Notes: generated from the sequence alone by a model not told the origin. Counted from the stretch's first letter, positions 43,866 to 51,971 are shown. The stretch: DNA of 51,971 nucleotides from Phycisphaerales bacterium (GCA_022446885.1 JAKVBU010000027.1:1-51971), one strand, 5' to 3'. Program-made: numbers and translations.

Positions 43866-44847
43866 GCGTATCGTGGTGACGGGTGGGGCCGGGTTTATCG
43901 GGTCGCATCTGTGTCGTCGCCTGCTTGATCAGGGGCACGACGTTGTCTGTGTGGACAATTTCTTCACCAGTTCCAAGCAGACGATCGAGCCATTGGAGGC
44001 CGAGGCCGGGTTTTCGCTGGTGTGTCATGACATCATTGATCCGTGGTTTCCCGATGGGCCTGTGGACCGCATCTACAACATGGCCTGCCCGGCTGCTCCG
44101 GGACATTACCAATACAACCCGGTCAGGACGATGAAGGCTTCAGTTTCCGGCCTCATCAACATGCTGGGCATGGCCAAGGCGACGGGCGCGAGGATTCTGC
44201 AAGCCAGCACCAGCGAGGTGTACGGCGATCCTGAAGTGTCTCCCCAGACGGAGGCCTATCGAGGCAATGTGAACCCGATCGGGCCGCGTGCCTGCTACGA
44301 CGAGGGTAAGCGGGCAGCGGAGACGTTGTGCTTCGATTATCACCGCGAACACGGCGTGGACATTCGCGTGGCGAGGATCTTCAACACCTTCGGGCCCCAC
44401 ATGCATCCCTTTGATGGTCGGGTGGTGAGCAACTTCATTCGCCAGGCGTTGGCTGGTGAAGACATCACGCTCTTCGGAGATGGGGGCCAGACTCGGTCGT
44501 TCTGTTTCGTCTCGGATCTGGTTGATGGGCTGATGCGACTCATGGAAGTTGATGACTTCACCGGCCCTGTGAATCTAGGCAACCCACATGAGCGCACCAT
44601 TCGCGACTTGGCTGAGCACGTGATTGCCCTGACCGGCAGTGGATCTGAGCTCGTGCATCGACCTCTGCCTCCGGACGATCCAAAGCAGCGGCGGCCGGAC
44701 ATCTCGCTAGCTCAGGAGACGTTGGGGTGGTCCCCGGAAGTTGCGCTCGAGGATGGCCTCGGTGCGACCATCGAGTACTTCAAGGGGCTCGATTTGGACC
44801 AGTGGGCACCCCCGACACCGTTTTGGGAAGCCCCGCCGCAACGGTGA
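43858..44847 (+). CDS. UDP-glucuronic acid decarboxylase (UDP-xylose synthase)
   Basis: The 329-residue SDR-family enzyme makes UDP-xylose from UDP-glucuronate for glycan synthesis. The NAD motif GGAGFIGSH is near the N terminus, and [43 protein letters not shown] and [15 protein letters not shown]-like CYDEGKR (YxxxK) are hallmarks of UXS rather than of dehydratases. The ATG at 43858 or 43864 is forced by the Rossmann strand [10 protein letters not shown]. These codons overlap the anmK start codons, so promoters must lie inside the other gene. A transcript would run into repeat cluster 10. Confidence 0.92.
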   Translation: MGMRIVVTGGAGFIGSHLCRRLLDQGHDVVCVDNFFTSSKQTIEPLEAEAGFSLVCHDIIDPWFPDGPVDRIYNMACPAAPGHYQYNPVRTMKASVSGLINMLGMAKATGARILQASTSEVYGDPEVSPQTEAYRGNVNPIGPRACYDEGKRAAETLCFDYHREHGVDIRVARIFNTFGPHMHPFDGRVVSNFIRQALAGEDITLFGDGGQTRSFCFVSDLVDGLMRLMEVDDFTGPVNLGNPHERTIRDLAEHVIALTGSGSELVHRPLPPDDPKQRRPDISLAQETLGWSPEVALEDGLGATIEYFKGLDLDQWAPPTPFWEAPPQR

Positions 44848-44934
44848 GCGAGCATTGAGACCCGTGGCCACCTTGGCGGCAGCGCTTGTCAGTGCGGCGG
44901 TCGTGGGGTGATGGTGACAACAGAGTGCCAATCG

Positions 44935-45086
44935 TGGACACCCATCAATCTTGGCTGAGGCCCCTTGGTGGCCTATCAGGGCGGAAATGTTCTGATTGAT
45001 GGGTGTCCACTATTGGCCGCGAGATCGACCTGGCGGGCTGCCGCAGGCCGAATTGATGGGTGTCCAATATTGGCCCAATATTGGCC
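44935..45086. repeat. GGACACCC repeat cluster 10 (-,+,+)
   Basis: A 75-bp unit (44935-45009) has the same perfect 16-bp terminal inverted repeats as cluster 9 and a very similar interior. A third core lies at 45053-45065 (plus), followed by a tandem pair of palindromes CCAATATTGG (45065-45074 and 45076-45085). The cluster lies in the 741-base gap between the decarboxylase gene and recA. Confidence 0.85.
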
Positions 45087-45183
45087 GGAGGCACTTTCAA
45101 AGCGGGGAAGACGATTTTCAGAAAATGTGCTTGTTCGGGTCTTGTCAGGACGATGATGACCCGCAACACTACCCGTACGACAC

Positions 45184-45201
45184 CCGAACATCGGCGTTCG
45201 G
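45184..45201. promoter_or_regulatory. Palindrome upstream of recA
   Basis: CCGAAC-N6-GTTCGG is a perfect 6-bp dyad. It resembles the Gram-positive LexA box CGAAC-N4-GTTCG but with two extra spacer bases. It lies about 390 bases before the recA ATG, so a role is uncertain. Confidence 0.3.
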
Positions 45202-45303
45202 AGCTGGCACCAAGAGCCAGCACGTCATGGGGCCACTTCAGGCCCTGACATCCAAGACCCTCAACGGCCCGGGCGAGCCCCTGGCGACCCGATTTCGGAC
45301 CAA

Positions 45304-45336
45304 CCCGCGACCCGCGACCCGCGACCCGCGACCCGC
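45304..45336. repeat. Heptanucleotide tandem repeat upstream of recA
   Basis: The 7-base unit CCCGCGA is repeated four times in tandem (45304-45331), with a partial fifth copy CCCGC. The period is not a multiple of three, which argues against coding sequence here. Confidence 0.9.
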
Positions 45337-45588
45337 TCCCGAACTCAGTCACCAGAAAGCACGACCGAATGACACAGGGTCCACTCCGGCAGGCCAGAGA
45401 CGGCCGGCCAAGGCATCTGGATCAGACATCAGAAGCCCAAGCGAAAGGACTCCGCCAAGATGGTCAAGAACAAGAAACGACTCGACGCCACGCAGAACAA
45501 ATCCGCCCAATCCAAGGGGCGAAACAGCAGGTCCTCGGCAAGTGGGGCTGGGCGTGCTACCGTTCCCAATGAAGGAAAGGAATCCACC

Positions 45589-46704
<1,116 letters not shown>

Positions 46705-46828
46705 CGTCAAGCCCAGCCAGTCTCTGCGATCGGGCATCTGGCTCAGAGCTGCGCATCAGGATGCTGCCTGACAGGGCAAACATGGCACAGTGTGGCTGAG
46801 TACGGTAGGCTGCCCCGTTCCCAATCCT

Positions 46829-46914
46829 GCGGCTGTGGCGGAATTGGCAGACGCGCTAGATTCAGGTTCTAGTGGGAGTAAAATCCCGTGGAGGTTCGAC
46901 TCCTCTCAGCCGCA
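46829..46914 (+). tRNA. tRNA-Leu (anticodon CAG)
   Basis: The 86-base tRNA has acceptor GCGGCTG/CAGCCGC, the D arm GGCGGAATTGGCAGACGC, the anticodon loop TTCAGGT with CAG, a long variable arm (class II) and the T arm GGTTCGACTCC. CCA is not encoded. A strong terminator follows. Confidence 0.97.
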
Positions 46915-46930
46915 CGTTGATTGAATTCGT

Positions 46931-46974
46931 CCGGGCTCCAGCCTTTTTCAGGCTGGAGCCCGGCGACTTTTTTT
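46931..46974 (+). terminator. Intrinsic terminator of tRNA-Leu
   Basis: A perfect 14-bp stem (46931-46944 with 46950-46963) with a TTTTC loop is followed by CGAC and seven T. Confidence 0.95.
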
Positions 46975-47510
46975 GACAGCCGAGGTGCCCAGGCACCGTC
47001 CCCCTGCAACGGACATCTGCACGGACCAGATGCACGGGTCACTCATCGAGCACATCTGAGTTCCCCACTGAATCAAGCATGTATTCAGGGCCCTTGAGGC
47101 GGGCGGCAGAGCGGCCAACTGCACCCTTTGGCGGGGGTGACCAACCTGAGGTCGGCAGTCCATTGCGTCGCGCGGCCATCTGCACCCGTTGGGGCGGGCG
47201 GACACCTAGACACTGCACCGTCTGGGCAGCGTGGCCAACCGGGCAGCGCCGCCCCCTGCGGTGCGTGTCGCGTGTGTCCACGTATCAAGCGGAATGAGAG
47301 AAGATGATCTCGTTTGTTCCCAAGCGGGGACACACGACTGATTGGCATCTAGAGGCGTGATGCCCTTTGACTGCTGATTGGGAGGCGACACCTACGCTGA
47401 GTGCACCCCTCAGGCCACGGTGGAGTCCGCCCAGAGGTCGGGAGCCTGCTTCCTGGCCCCCAATGGGAGAATCAGGTTGGCTCGGTCAATGCCCGGGATA
47501 CACTGAGCAC
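46975..47510. other. Gene-free interval with minor repeats and inverted repeats
   Basis: No supportable gene is present. A perfect hairpin GGTGCC-CA-GGCACC lies at 46984-46997. A short motif GCGGCCAWCTGCACCC occurs twice (47111-47126 and 47172-47187), each followed by a TTGG and G-rich stretch, with a weaker third match near 47205-47240. CGTGTGTCC (47271-47279) and GGACACACG (47328-47336) form an inverted repeat. The right end carries the promoter of the cysteine desulfurase gene. Confidence 0.5.
47477..47504 (+). promoter_or_regulatory. Promoter of the cysteine desulfurase gene, leaderless geometry
   Basis: TTGGCT (47477-47482), a 16-base spacer and TACACT (47499-47504) form a full promoter whose -10 ends six bases before the ATG at 47511, so the mRNA would start at the start codon. 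Confidence 0.6.
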
Positions 47511-48725
47511 ATGAGCCCTCGGGAGCAGCGAGAACGCCTCTATCTCGATCATGCAGCGACCACCGGACCCGCCCGGGAGGTCATCGCTGACATGCTCGAG
47601 ATCATGGCGTCGCAGTGGGGGAACCCCTCAAGCATTCACCGAACAGGCCAACTTGCTCGCCGCCGTGTCGAGACGGCCCGCGAGGCGGTCGCTCAACTGC
47701 TCGGTGGCCAACCCAATGAAGTGATCTTCACATCAGGCGGAACCGAGGCTGCAAACACGGCCATCTGGTCAATCCTCACCGCCGCCCCGTCAGCCCGTCG
47801 AGTCGTCGTGACCTCAGCCGTCGAGCACGCCGCCGTCAAGGCACCACTGGGCAAGCTCGATCAGAACCAGTGGGAACTAGTCCAATTGGAGCATGATGCT
47901 GCAGGCCGGGTCATTCCCGAGTCATTGCGCGAACTGATCATGCAGCGAGGCGACGAAATCGCGCTCGTCTCGGTCATGTGGGCAAACAATGAAACCGGCG
48001 TCATTCAGCCCATCGAAGCAATTGCCACGCTCTGCGCGGATCACGGCATTCCAGTGCACACTGACGCAACCCAGTGGGTGGGCAAGATGCCTACCGATGT
48101 CACCGCAGTGCCGGTTGACTTCCTCACCTTCGCCGGCCACAAGTTTCACGGCCCCCAAGGCGTGGGTGTGCTGTGGGTTCGCCCCGGGCGGCACGTCGAG
48201 CCTGCCGTCATTGGTGGGGGGCAGGAACGCGGCACCCGAGGCGGCACTGAGAATGTGCCCGCCATCGTGGGCATGGGCACAGCCTGCAATCTTGCCAGTG
48301 CCTGGCTCGAAGGCGAAGGACCAGCCGGCATGGCACAGCAGCACGCGACATTCGAATCAAATCTGACAACGGCTATCCCCACAGCCTGCATCAATGGGGC
48401 ATCAGCTCAGCGTGGTTGGTCCATCACCAACGTCGGGTTCCCCGAGGTCGAATCTGAACTGCTCCTGCTGGCGCTGTCCGAACGCGGTCTTGATGTCTCT
48501 GCCGGCTCAGCCTGTTCGTCTGGGGCGCTGAAGGGCTCATCTGTCCTCAATGCCATCGGCCAGCAACCTTGCCAGGCAACTGGCGTGCAATACGGATCAG
48601 TTCGGTACTCCTGGAGCCGAGACACTTCAGCAGCTGAGTTGGACACAGCCATCGGCATCACGGCCGACGTGCTGGCACGCCTGCAGGCCCTACAACCTGG
48701 CCCTCAGCAGATGCAGCAGGCTTGA
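47511..48725 (+). CDS. Cysteine desulfurase (NifS/IscS class)
   Basis: The 404-residue PLP enzyme takes sulfur from cysteine for Fe-S clusters and tRNA thiolation. YLDHAATT opens the fold; FTSGGTEAAN, the VEHAAV histidine, NNETGVIQPI, HTDATQWVGK and FAGHKFHGPQG (PLP lysine K211) follow. The catalytic cysteine is in SAGSACSSG (C335), in the short-loop class I context. The ATG at 47511 is preceded by a promoter with leaderless geometry. iscU and other Fe-S genes are not adjacent. It is 46 bases upstream of tRNA-Lys. Confidence 0.95.
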   Translation: MSPREQRERLYLDHAATTGPAREVIADMLEIMASQWGNPSSIHRTGQLARRRVETAREAVAQLLGGQPNEVIFTSGGTEAANTAIWSILTAAPSARRVVVTSAVEHAAVKAPLGKLDQNQWELVQLEHDAAGRVIPESLRELIMQRGDEIALVSVMWANNETGVIQPIEAIATLCADHGIPVHTDATQWVGKMPTDVTAVPVDFLTFAGHKFHGPQGVGVLWVRPGRHVEPAVIGGGQERGTRGGTENVPAIVGMGTACNLASAWLEGEGPAGMAQQHATFESNLTTAIPTACINGASAQRGWSITNVGFPEVESELLLLALSERGLDVSAGSACSSGALKGSSVLNAIGQQPCQATGVQYGSVRYSWSRDTSAAELDTAIGITADVLARLQALQPGPQQMQQA

Positions 48726-48755
48726 GGCTGCCCTGAATCGCCCCCCAAGTCTCGC

Positions 48756-48761
48756 TACAAT
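48756..48761 (+). promoter_or_regulatory. -10 element of tRNA-Lys
   Basis: TACAAT lies 10 bases before the tRNA 5' end. A clear -35 is not seen. Confidence 0.5.
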
Positions 48762-48771
48762 CCCCGTCTCA

Positions 48772-48844
<73 letters not shown>

Positions 48845-49001
48845 TTTTGTACGGCTGGGCAGTGTCCAAGTCTGGACATGGCCAGAACTGGGCAGGTGCA
48901 GTCAAGGGCATCGCCAATGTGACGGCGAGCCCCCTGCAGAATGGACCGCTGGAGCGAGGCCCCGGCCTCAAACAGACGTAGGCCACACGAAGGAGCGCAG
49001 C

Positions 49002-49118
49002 ATGAAAGACGAAACGACATCGGGATTGATCGTGCTGACCTTCGTGGCAGTCATCATCACCGCGTTGAGCGCCGTCGTTGCCTGCATTCAGGTCTTCACC
49101 GACGGTCTGTTCGGTTGA
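49002..49118 (+). CDS. 38-residue predicted single-span membrane protein
   Basis: A short frame from the ATG at 49002 has AAGGAG six bases upstream, the best ribosome-binding site in this part of the window. The product begins MKDETTSG, then a hydrophobic segment of about 22 residues (residues 9-30) and a short tail (QVFTDGLFG). It would be a type I or II single-span membrane microprotein. I recognise no family. It lies between tRNA-Lys and the 18-bp tandem repeat; a downstream partner gene is not apparent. Confidence 0.6.
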   Translation: MKDETTSGLIVLTFVAVIITALSAVVACIQVFTDGLFG

Positions 49119-49470
49119 ATTCGTCTGAGGCAGTGTGAACCGGGTCAGAACGCGCCCAGCTGAGGTCCAGGACAAACCGGGCGTGAGCCTGTCTCCGGGC
49201 GTGAGCCTGTCTCCGGGTGTGAGCCTGTCTCCGGGTGTGGGAGGGCACGCCGCTGCAGGACCCACTCGCCCCCTCTCCTCCTGAAGTTTTGTCTTGGCGA
49301 CTAACCACAGCGGTTTCAGCCGCTTGCACACGCAGTCAGACGCACCCCCTCCAGCGTCGCTTGTAGAGAGGCGTACGAGCGCCTAGCATCAAGACGGCTC
49401 GTGATCAGAACCTCATGACCTCAGGGTTCATGTGCGTCACGGGCGCGTTCTCGCTGGGAGACGATGCTTC
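49119..49470. other. Intergenic interval with an 18-bp tandem repeat
   Basis: The unit GCGTGAGCCTGTCTCCGG is present three times in tandem (49181-49198, 49199-49216 and 49217-49234, the third with one change). The period is a multiple of three, but no supportable gene covers it. The rest of the interval holds no clear feature. Confidence 0.7.
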
Positions 49471-49686
49471 ATGCCCACAGGCACCATCACTCGTGTCTTT
49501 GAACTGCGGGGGTTCGGGTACATCACACCAGACGAGGGCGATCGGGATCTCTTCATACAGAGCCTGCGCCATGACGGCGACGCACACACGAACGCAGTTG
49601 AGCTGCGTGAAGGGTCGCGCGTCTCATTCGAAGTGAGAGACTCTGAGATCGGGCTTCAGGCAGTGTCGATCTCACCACTGCACTGA
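49471..49686 (+). CDS. Cold-shock-domain protein
   Basis: The 71-residue product has the compact cold-shock fold: GTITRVFELRGFGYI holds the RNP1-like aromatic patch and DLFIQS the RNP2-like one (usually VFVH). It binds single-stranded RNA or DNA by family. It is divergent from CspA, with weaker aromatic residues, so its affinity may differ. The ATG at 49471 starts at the expected place. It is followed three bases later by the RNA methyltransferase gene, so the two are cotranscribed. Confidence 0.85.
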   Translation: MPTGTITRVFELRGFGYITPDEGDRDLFIQSLRHDGDAHTNAVELREGSRVSFEVRDSEIGLQAVSISPLH

Positions 49687-49689
49687 TTC

Positions 49690-50643
49690 ATGTCCGCCCC
49701 ATGGAGCAGTCTTCCAGAGGCGTTTCGTCAACGCGTCGAGCAGATTCTGTCTCGGCTCGACTTGCAACATTGGCAAGCCACCTTTGAGGACGCCCCGCCA
49801 ATGGCCGTCCGTTGGACGGGGCCAAGGGAAAACCTGGCTCAGTTCGAACACGTGCTCCATGAGGTCGGGCTTGCCCCGCGACCTGTTCCCTTTCTGGATG
49901 AGGCCTTCCATCTCGATGCCGGGAGTCGAGCGTGTGTCCGCGCTCTGCCAGCTGCCATGCGAGGTGAACTTGCCCTGCAGTCTGCAGCAAGTATGGCTGC
50001 GGCCTGCGCCTTGACACCTCAGCCAGGTGAAGACGTCCTCGATTTGTGCGCTGCGCCGGGTGGCAAGACGGCACTGCTGCATCGTCTCATGCAGGGACAG
50101 GGCCGCCTTGTTGCAAACGACGCTTCACGACGCCGGCTCGATCGGCTGCGCGACCAGTTGCAACAGTTGGGTATCGAGGGCGTGCAGATCCTCAACCGCG
50201 AAGGCGCGGCCTTGGCGAATGAGTTGCCCAACTGTTTCGATCGAGTGCTCGTCGATGCGCCTTGTTCAGGATCCGGACGGTGGCATGGCGGCGATCCAAC
50301 AGCCTGGTCTACATGGACGCCATCCACCCCCAAGTCACTGGCGCGACGTCAGGTAGGTCTGGTGTCCGCGGCATGCACCATGGTTCGACCCGGCGGCCGA
50401 GTGGTCTATTCCACCTGCACATTGGCGCCGGAAGAAAACGAGGGCGTACTTGATCGTCTCCTCTCCAAGCCACCAGTGCCCTTGCGGATGGTGGCATGCC
50501 CGCTGCACGTGCCCGGGGAACGGCCGCCTCTGAGCAGTTGGTTGGACGTCACGTTTGATCCTCAGATCGCCGCTGCCCGGCGGATCGTGCCTGGTTGCGA
50601 GGGCATGACAGGTTTCTTCATCGCAGTCCTTGAGCGATGTTGA
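49690..50643 (+). CDS. NSUN/RsmB-type RNA (cytosine-5)-methyltransferase
   Basis: The 317-residue product methylates cytosine C5 in rRNA or tRNA by family assignment. SAM binding is by DLCAAPGGKT (about 118-127), and the two catalytic cysteines are in VLVDAPCSGSG (motif IV) and YSTCTLAPEEN (motif VI). No PUA or NusB domain is evident, so the target is not assignable. It follows the cold-shock gene by three bases, an RNA-centred pair. Confidence 0.92.
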   Translation: MSAPWSSLPEAFRQRVEQILSRLDLQHWQATFEDAPPMAVRWTGPRENLAQFEHVLHEVGLAPRPVPFLDEAFHLDAGSRACVRALPAAMRGELALQSAASMAAACALTPQPGEDVLDLCAAPGGKTALLHRLMQGQGRLVANDASRRRLDRLRDQLQQLGIEGVQILNREGAALANELPNCFDRVLVDAPCSGSGRWHGGDPTAWSTWTPSTPKSLARRQVGLVSAACTMVRPGGRVVYSTCTLAPEENEGVLDRLLSKPPVPLRMVACPLHVPGERPPLSSWLDVTFDPQIAAARRIVPGCEGMTGFFIAVLERC

Positions 50644-51029
50644 GCACGTTCGAAGGTGGGGCGTCCATGACATCCGGGATCGGGAGCCCGCGGCCTTTGG
50701 GTGCTTACAACGAAGGGCAAAGCAGCAACAGGGCGTGCAAGGACAGCCGACGCATCGGGCCCGGTCAAGTGGCTCAGAAGATCACGTCTGGGCCAACCCG
50801 CTGAATCCCTTTGCGAATTTGCATCCCAACAGGTGATTGCCCAGGCGTGCGTCCGCGCCGTCTGTAGCTGCAGTTGGCGATTTGGTCGAGCCCGCGGCAG
50901 TGAAGACCCCGCAGCGATTGACGTACACGGGCCAATCGAAGGCCAGAGCAGCCACGCATTGGGTTCTGCGATTGGGAGACCCTTTGGCGATCTGTTGCAG
51001 GCCCATTCATGACACCGCTTCATCTGTAG
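50644..51029. other. Intergenic interval without a supportable gene
   Basis: Weak open frames exist on both strands, but none has a ribosome-binding site or a recognisable product. No copy of the dispersed repeat and no tandem repeat is seen. Confidence 0.5.
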
Positions 51030-51075
51030 AAAAAGAGGGGGCGCCGCACCCAATCTGATCGAAGTGCGGCGCCCC
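51030..51075 (-). terminator. Intrinsic terminator of the second sorted protein gene
   Basis: A perfect 12-bp stem (51038-51049 with 51064-51075) with a 14-base loop is followed on the minus strand by CTCTTTTTC. It lies 24 bases beyond the gene stop. Confidence 0.88.
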
Positions 51076-51099
51076 AAGAAAGCAAGCGCATGGGGAGAC

Positions 51100-51699
51100 T
51101 CAGGCTCGTCGTCTGCGGCCCCGCATGCCCATCGCAACAAGCCCAAGCAGGGGGAGTGCTCCCGGCGCGGGAACGGCTCCATGTTCGAGCTTGCGCTGCC
51201 CCAGGGCACCCGTGTCCGGGAGGCAGAAGCCTGGCAGCTCAAGAGGCCTCCAGTTGGGATTCAGGGGTGTTTGACTATCCCAGGGGGCGTCTTGTGGCCC
51301 TCGGGCACCTTCTGGTAGTCCCACGTGCTGAGGTGGATGCCATTGGGGAGACAAGCTCAGTTCAAGCGCCTGACCCAAGTCAACAGACGGGCGCTCACTG
51401 AAAGGCAGGCCCTCATCAAGAGGCAGGCCCCAATCTTGAGAGAGCGCCGATCCAGCATTGACTCCGCCACCTGTCTGCAGCGTCGGATGCTCAATCATCA
51501 GGCCCGGCATCCACTTCGGGGCGCCGCCTCGGTCTTCCAGATCAATCAGCGGGTCGCCCGGTGACAGGGAACGTACCGGGCCATCTTGATTCGAGTGTTC
51601 GAAAATGCCCGCGTCCAGAGTGCTGTAGTTTGTTCTGGCCCAGCTCACGCTCACAAGCGTCAGTGCGCCAAGATGTGCAAGAAGTGTCGTGGTGTTCAT
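51100..51699 (-). CDS. Secreted protein with PEP-CTERM-like sorting tail
   Basis: From the ATG at 51699, with AAGGGAAGAG upstream, the product is 199 residues. A signal peptide (MNTTTLLAHLGALTLVSVSW) and a C-terminal VPAPG, hydrophobic run and GRRRRA tail match the first gene of the window. The interior is Pro/Gly-rich with no recognised domain. It is 14 bases downstream of the partial gene at the right edge, so both are in one operon. Confidence 0.8.
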   Translation of the reverse strand: MNTTTLLAHLGALTLVSVSWARTNYSTLDAGIFEHSNQDGPVRSLSPGDPLIDLEDRGGAPKWMPGLMIEHPTLQTGGGVNAGSALSQDWGLPLDEGLPFSERPSVDLGQALELSLSPQWHPPQHVGLPEGARGPQDAPWDSQTPLNPNWRPLELPGFCLPDTGALGQRKLEHGAVPAPGALPLLGLVAMGMRGRRRRA

Positions 51700-51713
51700 G
51701 GTTGCTCTTCCCT

Positions 51714-51971
51714 TCACGATTCGGCCTGGACGCCGGCCTGCTGCAGCAGGGCCCATCCGGTGCTGCGAAACTGTGGAAACCGCCCCATGGTTCCCGTGAT
51801 CAGACGTGCGTCTTCGGTGTCGATGAGCATCGGCGGGGAACTCGTCGAGTTCTTCTGAGAACTGCAGTACTGCAGAGAGAAGATCCGCTCACGCATTGAC
51901 CAGTTGTCCAGTCGATCAGCGATCTCAATCGCCTTGTTGGAGAGCATCGCCAGCAGTCGTTGCTGCTCCGA
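51714..51971 (-). CDS. C-terminal part of an unidentified protein, cut by the window edge
   Basis: The frame is open from the right edge to a TGA at 51716-51714, giving at least 85 residues. It contains an amphipathic helix (LSNKAIEIADRLDNWSMRER) and a mixed C terminus ending LLQQAGVQAES. The start lies outside the window and I recognise no family. The stop is 14 bases before the ATG of the sorted protein, whose ribosome-binding site falls in that gap. Confidence 0.65.
   Translation of the reverse strand, partial: SEQQRLLAMLSNKAIEIADRLDNWSMRERIFSLQYCSSQKNSTSSPPMLIDTEDARLITGTMGRFPQFRSTGWALLQQAGVQAES

Noticed and set aside
808-45086. CRISPR array as explanation of the repeats
   Set aside because: Copies are dispersed, in both orientations and irregularly spaced; there is no regular spacer and no cas gene.
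808-45086. Transcription terminators as explanation of the repeats
   Set aside because: Inverted pairs are separated by up to 95 bases and lack T-tracts; several clusters lie upstream of genes or between co-directional genes, and clear terminators are separate.
47271-47336. Inverted repeat CGTGTGTCC/GGACACACG as another copy of the main repeat
   Set aside because: The order is plus then minus, the flanks do not match, and the core lacks the TTGRTGG part.
50701-51012. 103-codon plus frame after the RNA methyltransferase
   Set aside because: No ribosome-binding site, no recognisable product, and equally long frames on the other strand.

Overview
The window reads as a chromosomal segment of a planctomycete, most likely a Phycisphaerae-type marine lineage. 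Supporting signs are the paired DUF1501 and cytochrome-DUF1549-DUF1553 genes, a second single-haem planctomycete-type cytochrome, two secreted proteins with a short C-terminal VPAPG/hydrophobic/Arg-rich sorting tail, a dockerin-like calcium-repeat protein, two prepilin-like proteins and a planctomycete-style multi-HTH regulator. Gene content is mostly housekeeping, GC is fairly high, and the genes sit in short operons. No phage, plasmid, CRISPR array or transposase gene is visible.

Layout. 0-6.1 kb: a sorted surface protein, then a leftward operon (DEAD-box helicase, psuG, rho, TPR-sulfotransferase). 6.2-11.3 kb: alr, a lipoprotein, mqnA (futalosine menaquinone route) and an HTH regulator, all rightward. 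11.5-15.5 kb: rplM-rpsI, a CPBP protease and an Mrp carrier. 15.5-21 kb: a c-type cytochrome, sat-cysC (PAPS synthesis, which can feed the sulfotransferase), rpmE-prfA. 21-28.9 kb: a prepilin-like protein, the DUF1501/DUF1553 pair and an imine-reductase-like dehydrogenase. 29-36 kb: tRNA-Asn, small secreted or membrane proteins, a FAD monooxygenase, a DUF2617-like protein and a family 4 uracil-DNA glycosylase. 36-45 kb: dtd-memo, a DUF1573-ankyrin fusion, an M32 carboxypeptidase, a DegP-like protease, anmK and a UDP-glucuronate decarboxylase. 45-52 kb: recA, tRNA-Leu, a cysteine desulfurase, tRNA-Lys, a 38-residue membrane protein, a cold-shock protein with an RNA m5C methyltransferase, and a second sorted surface protein.

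The most unusual feature is a dispersed extragenic repeat with the 13-base core TTGRTGGGTGTCC. I count 24 full or slightly degenerate copies, in ten clusters, and none lies inside a confidently called gene. In every cluster of mixed orientation the minus-strand copies lie left of the plus-strand copies, so the TTG ends face inward. The outward end carries a loosely conserved ANTATTGGC-like module that is often tandemly duplicated. Two clusters hold almost identical 75-76 bp units with perfect 16-bp terminal inverted repeats. This resembles a REPIN or MITE-like family, or a paired protein-binding site, and I cannot match it to a named element.

Other points of interest: several genes have a -10 hexamer 6-7 bases before the ATG (predicted leaderless mRNAs); the uracil-DNA glycosylase has lost three of four iron-sulfur ligands; the Mrp protein lacks its CxxC; and anmK and the decarboxylase gene start head to head on overlapping ATG codons.
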